Part shown: positions 4,064 through 7,044 of the stretch, piece after piece
Numbering within the stretch: the first letter of the stretch is position 1
Layout of the letters: every line of letters begins with the position of its first letter
Source of the DNA: an uncultured Coriobacteriaceae bacterium
Lineage (GTDB): Bacteria; Actinomycetota; Coriobacteriia; Coriobacteriales; Eggerthellaceae
Direction of reading: 5' to 3'
Length of the DNA stretch: 7,044 bases
Assembly (NCBI GenBank): GCA_900554945.1
Contig: USJN01000075.1
Span: 1-7,044 of the forward strand
The notes under the pieces: model-generated
What the model was told of the DNA's origin: nothing
Databases searched by the model: none
The model's input: the letters and a program-made list of their open reading frames with translations, nothing else
Position numbers and translations under genes: made by a program

Positions 4064-6751
4064 CTACGCCTCGACGACCCAGGCATCGCGGGTGATGCCC
4101 TGACCGGCGTCGTAAGCACGATCGAATGCCTCGGGATAGTCCTTCTTCCAGCTGTCGTATTCTTCCTGGGTTAGCTTCTCAGCCTCGATCAGGTAGCCGG
4201 TGACCGCGAAGCCCTTGCAGTTCTTGGACACGGTCGCCTCGGGACTGATCAGGTTGATGGCGCCGCCGCGGTCGATGTGCGGGGCGATCGGGTCGACGCG
4301 CGAACCCTTTGCTACGACTACCGAGCCAGGTGTGATGCGCTGGGAGATGCGGGCGCCCGTGAGGATGATGCCGCGCTCGTTGTAGACCTTGACGATGTCG
4401 CCGCTCTTGATGCCTCGGGCCTCAGCGTCCTCGGGGGCCATCCAGACGGGCTCGTACAGGTAGCCGTCGGGACCCTTCACCTTGGTCGTCTCGATTTCGC
4501 GGTACCAGGCGATGTCGTCGCCCTGGACGTGCACGCGGAAACGCGCGGGGTTCGCCGTGACGAGCAGCGGGTACTTCTTGCAGCGCTCGCCCCAGAGCGA
4601 CTCGTCGTGCGTCCAGCCTTCCTCGGCGGGGCCGCCCGTAATCCACTTGGCGATGGGCTGACGCTCTTTGTCATCGGGGAAGTTGTCTGCGAGTGCCTGG
4701 GAGTAGAACTCGAGCTTGCCAGAGGGCGTGTCGAGCGGGAAGTTCTCTGGATCTTCGTAGAAACCGCGCATGCCGGGCAGCTCGTCGCGCCAGTTCTCTT
4801 CGAGCTTGGGATAGTAGAGACCCTTTTCGACGAGGGTGTCCCAATCGACCTCGGTGGTGAGGTGAGAATTGGTGAAGCCGTACTCGAGCCACTGGTCGGT
4901 GGTCATACCGAGGTCGAGCTCTTCGCGCTTGCCAAAGCGATCGAGCACTTCGAGGGCGATTTCCCAGTCGGACTTCGAAACGCCCACGCGATCGCATGCG
5001 TGCGGGGTGTAGCCCGCCCAGCGCATGCCGACGGTCATTGATGCGCCCATGGTGTCATCGTCTTCGAGGCATGTGGTGACGGGAAGTACCAGGTCGGCGA
5101 AGAGCGAGTCGTTCTCCATCCATTGATGGTTGGTGACGAAGAACTCAACCTCGTCGCTGCGGATGGCGTCCTGGAACTCGAAGCCCCCGTTCCAGCAGTT
5201 CATGTTGCAAGGCTTTTCGGACCAAAGCATGTGCACGGGGTTGATGCGCGGCTCCTCGGTGGGAACAGGCAGACCCGCGCGCTGCGCCATGGCCTGCGCC
5301 ATCATGAGGCCCATCTTGGGATCGCCGGGGTAGGTGAACTTCTTGAATTGCTCGTCGGTCGGCACGTAGACGATGCAGGGGCTGCCGTACCACTCGACGT
5401 GGCCGTTGCGGATGGCTTCGGCGATGGCGGTGCGGGGCAGGCTCTGGGCGGAGGGATAGAACATGCGGCAGTGGTTGAGCAGGGAGAACGGGCGAGTGGA
5501 GGACTCGGCGAGTTTCTCCTTGGCTACCAGGGTGGCCTCGAGGTGCAACTGCTGGACGCCGGGCTTGCCCATGCCCTGCATGGCGAGCAGGTACGCTTGC
5601 GTGCGGCCCGGCTCGTGGGAGTAGGGGGTCTTGATGGAGCCTGAGCTATAGTGCACATGCGACGCGCGCTTCTTGCACAGATTGCGTGCGTAGGCCTTGA
5701 TGGTGTGCGGGGGGATGCCACAGCGCTCGCTCGCCCATTCGGGGGTCTTCGGGATGCCGTCTTCCTTGCCGAGGACGTAATCAGCGACCTTATCGAAGCC
5801 GATGGAGTGCGTGTCGATGTATTCCTTGTCGTAGATGCCCTCGGTGATCATGACGTACATCGCGCCGAAGTCGAGTGCGGCATCGGTGTTCGGCAGGATG
5901 GGGATCCATTTGAAGGTCTTGTGGCAGACGGCCGTGTAGTTGCAGAACGGGTCGACGGACACGAATTCCTTGCCGAGCTCTTCCCAGTACTTGAGCAGGC
6001 GGGAGAAGAACATGGACGCGTAGTTCTGCGTGAGCTCCCAGTCGCCCGCGTCGAAGACGAGCAGATCGGCGTTCTCGCTGACGTCCTTGACGACGTTGTA
6101 GTTGCTGTAGCCGTTCTGCGGGGGAGCGATCAGGCCGCCGCCGCGGTTGAAACCGGAGCCCCAGAAATGCTTGGCGCCCCAGTACCAACCCTCGACGGAG
6201 TCGGGCGTGCGCGTTTCACGGGTGTAGCCGCCCAAAAGGTTCATGGCGGTCATGTGCATACCGCCGCCTGCATGCAGGTCCTTGGACTCGCGGTGGCCGT
6301 CTTCGCCGATGCACAGCACGCTGTAGGGACCGTACTGGTCGATGACGCGCTTGATCTCGGATTCCATGATATCGAGCGCTTCGTCCCAGGAAATCTCGAC
6401 GAATTTCGATTTACCGCGGTTTGCCGCGTTCATGGTCGCAGGGTCGCCGCCTGGCTCCCAGTCGACGCGCTTGAGCGGCTTCATCACGCGGTTCTTGGAA
6501 TAGACGCGCTCCTTGTAGGCGAGCGCCATGTAGTTGGGGGCCGCCTTGTACTCGGGGCGGAATATCTTGCCGTCGACCTCGAGCTCCCACATGGAGTCGG
6601 CAAGCTCTTCGTGCGTATACTTCTCATCGATGTGCAGGGGACGGATTCGTACGATCTTCCCGTCTTTGCTGTCGACTGCGGTGGGCTCACCGCCCGTGCC
6701 GCCGCTCGCGATGCTCTGCACCGTTGTGGTGTAGATTTCCTTCTCGCTCAT
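4064..6751 (-). CDS. Molybdopterin oxidoreductase large subunit, pyrogallol-phloroglucinol transhydroxylase / catechol dehydroxylase-like
   Basis: The protein has 895 residues, near the 875 of the Pelobacter transhydroxylase. ATG at 6751 is chosen over an in-frame ATG 28 codons upstream because AGGAAGGAG precedes it and the homologous N-terminus begins here. It is a bis-MGD (DMSO reductase family) catalytic subunit. Unlike most of the family it lacks an N-terminal CxxCxxxC cluster motif; the equivalent stretch is SIASGGTGGEPTAV (13-26), as in transhydroxylase. Key active-site segment: TPDSVEGWYWGAKHFWG (182-198), where S185 should be the Mo ligand and D184 its neighbour; H153 (GEDGHR) aligns with the catalytic His. 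Other shared blocks are SWDEALDI (121-128), MQGMGKPG (391-398), FADLVLPVTTCLE (551-563), and the C-terminal pterin-binding EARGIKSGDIVKVYNERG (777-794) and DRGGAINLISPE (827-838). No Tat signal, so cytoplasmic. Likely substrate is a polyhydroxylated aromatic; hydroxyl transfer versus reductive dehydroxylation cannot be decided from sequence. It is the first gene of the cluster. Confidence 0.92.
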   Translation of the reverse strand: MSEKEIYTTTVQSIASGGTGGEPTAVDSKDGKIVRIRPLHIDEKYTHEELADSMWELEVDGKIFRPEYKAAPNYMALAYKERVYSKNRVMKPLKRVDWEPGGDPATMNAANRGKSKFVEISWDEALDIMESEIKRVIDQYGPYSVLCIGEDGHRESKDLHAGGGMHMTAMNLLGGYTRETRTPDSVEGWYWGAKHFWGSGFNRGGGLIAPPQNGYSNYNVVKDVSENADLLVFDAGDWELTQNYASMFFSRLLKYWEELGKEFVSVDPFCNYTAVCHKTFKWIPILPNTDAALDFGAMYVMITEGIYDKEYIDTHSIGFDKVADYVLGKEDGIPKTPEWASERCGIPPHTIKAYARNLCKKRASHVHYSSGSIKTPYSHEPGRTQAYLLAMQGMGKPGVQQLHLEATLVAKEKLAESSTRPFSLLNHCRMFYPSAQSLPRTAIAEAIRNGHVEWYGSPCIVYVPTDEQFKKFTYPGDPKMGLMMAQAMAQRAGLPVPTEEPRINPVHMLWSEKPCNMNCWNGGFEFQDAIRSDEVEFFVTNHQWMENDSLFADLVLPVTTCLEDDDTMGASMTVGMRWAGYTPHACDRVGVSKSDWEIALEVLDRFGKREELDLGMTTDQWLEYGFTNSHLTTEVDWDTLVEKGLYYPKLEENWRDELPGMRGFYEDPENFPLDTPSGKLEFYSQALADNFPDDKERQPIAKWITGGPAEEGWTHDESLWGERCKKYPLLVTANPARFRVHVQGDDIAWYREIETTKVKGPDGYLYEPVWMAPEDAEARGIKSGDIVKVYNERGIILTGARISQRITPGSVVVAKGSRVDPIAPHIDRGGAINLISPEATVSKNCKGFAVTGYLIEAEKLTQEEYDSWKKDYPEAFDRAYDAGQGITRDAWVVEA

Positions 6752-6853
6752 CCTCGCTCCTTCCTCTCTCACCTGTTTGGGCTGTTCTGCCCTTGGGTTC
6801 TTCGGCGGGCTTGTTGGGCCCGTCGCCCCTTGCATTCAGGTTACAGGGCGCGC
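6752..6853 (-). promoter_or_regulatory. Leader and probable promoter region of the Mo-enzyme cluster
   Basis: This 102-nt stretch lies between the upstream terminator and the large-subunit start, so the cluster promoter should be here or overlap the terminator. The best candidate is weak: TTGCGG (plus coordinates 6862-6867, within the terminator stem) and TAACCT (6838-6843) with an 18-nt spacer. Within the leader, GGCGGGC (6804-6810) and GCCCGTC (6818-6824) can pair around 7 nt; one pair is G-T as written and would be A-C in the minus-strand transcript, leaving a 5-bp core. The ribosome-binding site AGGAAGGAG sits at the left end. No named operator was recognised. Confidence 0.35.
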
Positions 6854-6887
6854 AAAAAGAGCCGCAATTGATGAAATTGCGGCTCTT
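6854..6887 (-). terminator. Rho-independent terminator of the gene at the right edge
   Basis: AAGAGCCGCAATT (6857-6869) and AATTGCGGCTCTT (6875-6887) form a perfect 13-bp stem with a 5-nt loop (6870-6874). On the minus strand the stem runs directly into TTTTT (6858-6854), giving the textbook hairpin plus U-tract. It lies 72 nt after the stop of the right-edge gene and insulates the Mo-enzyme cluster from upstream transcription. On the plus strand no T-run follows, so it is unidirectional. Confidence 0.88.
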
Positions 6888-6958
6888 CCAATGCTTTTGC
6901 AGGCAAAGTGAGGATTTCGAGAGGGAAAGGGTTGCACAATCCCGAATGTGTTAAGGAG

Positions 6959-7044
6959 CTAGATGTCTTTCGAATTGTCGAGCCAGTAGAAACCCGTCAT
7001 CTTCTCGTACAGGGTTCCCAGCTCCTGCGGCGTGAAGAGCATCC
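6959..7044 (-). CDS. C-terminal tail of an unrecognised gene, continuing past the right edge
   Basis: The minus-strand frame is open from the right edge to TAG at 6959-6961, encoding 28 visible codons ending in GFYWLDNSKDI. It is followed, after 72 nt, by the strong terminator, which supports a real gene end here. The tail includes FTPQELGTLYEKM, which looks helical and acidic. An ATG at 7040-7042 is in frame, but a gene starting there would be only 27 codons, so an internal methionine is more likely. The family cannot be identified from so few residues. Confidence 0.6.
   Translation of the reverse strand, partial: MLFTPQELGTLYEKMTGFYWLDNSKDI

Noticed and set aside
6752..6835. 28-codon N-terminal extension of the large subunit, which might have been a signal peptide
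   Set aside because: It is Pro/Gln/Glu-rich, lacks a twin-arginine or hydrophobic core, and a good Shine-Dalgarno supports the start at 6751.
5651..6871. Plus-strand open frame (406 codons) antisense to the Mo-enzyme large subunit
   Set aside because: It covers conserved large-subunit motifs on the other strand and runs into the terminator; there is no ribosome-binding site or domain. The plus-strand frames at 3222-4103, 4277-5041 and 5123-5644 are rejected for the same reason.
6888..6958. Stretch between the right-edge stop codon and the terminator, checked for a small RNA or short gene
   Set aside because: Only a short TTTGC/GCAAA hairpin was seen and no credible frame with a ribosome-binding site; it is most simply the 3' untranslated region of the right-edge gene.

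Overview
The window looks like a piece of the chromosome of a GC-rich anaerobe. The best guess is an actinobacterial gut anaerobe of the Coriobacteriia/Eggerthellaceae type (Eggerthella, Gordonibacter, Adlercreutzia, Slackia relatives). This is inferred from gene content and codon style: a molybdenum hydroxytransferase/dehydroxylase-like enzyme with a ferredoxin-type partner, a reductase and an MFS transporter. No marker gene fixes the taxonomy.

All genes lie on the minus strand, so transcription runs from right to left. At the right edge is the C-terminal tail of an unrecognised gene (stop at 6959-6961). It is followed by a strong 13-bp rho-independent terminator (6854-6887). A leader of about 100 nt (6752-6853) then opens a co-directional cluster: a molybdopterin oxidoreductase large subunit (4064-6751, 895 aa), a three-cluster 4Fe-4S subunit with a C-terminal beta-sandwich domain (3246-4046, 266 aa), an unrecognised 96-aa protein (2953-3243), a VOC/glyoxalase-fold protein (2308-2838, 176 aa), an NADPH-type short-chain dehydrogenase (1439-2212, 257 aa), and a DHA2-like MFS transporter that runs off the left edge (1-1300, 433 aa visible).

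The first two genes resemble the two subunits of pyrogallol-phloroglucinol transhydroxylase. The large subunit has no N-terminal Fe-S motif and carries the PDSxEGWxWG active-site motif. The small subunit has 12 cluster cysteines plus a Cna-B/transthyretin-like tail. Neither has a Tat signal, so the enzyme should be cytoplasmic, which fits with a transporter in the same cluster. Gut catechol dehydroxylases belong to the same superfamily, so the reaction could be hydroxyl transfer or reductive dehydroxylation of a polyphenol. The SDR could reduce the product, as phloroglucinol reductase does in the known pathway. The VOC protein and the 96-aa protein have no assigned step. Substrate and pathway are inference.

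The first three genes are tightly packed (gaps of 17 and 2 nt). The last three are separated by spacers of 114, 95 and 138 nt, two of which contain inverted repeats and one a phased direct repeat. Differential expression within the cluster is therefore possible. No RNA genes, CRISPR arrays, insertion sequences or attachment sites were seen. Long plus-strand reading frames are shadows of the minus-strand genes.
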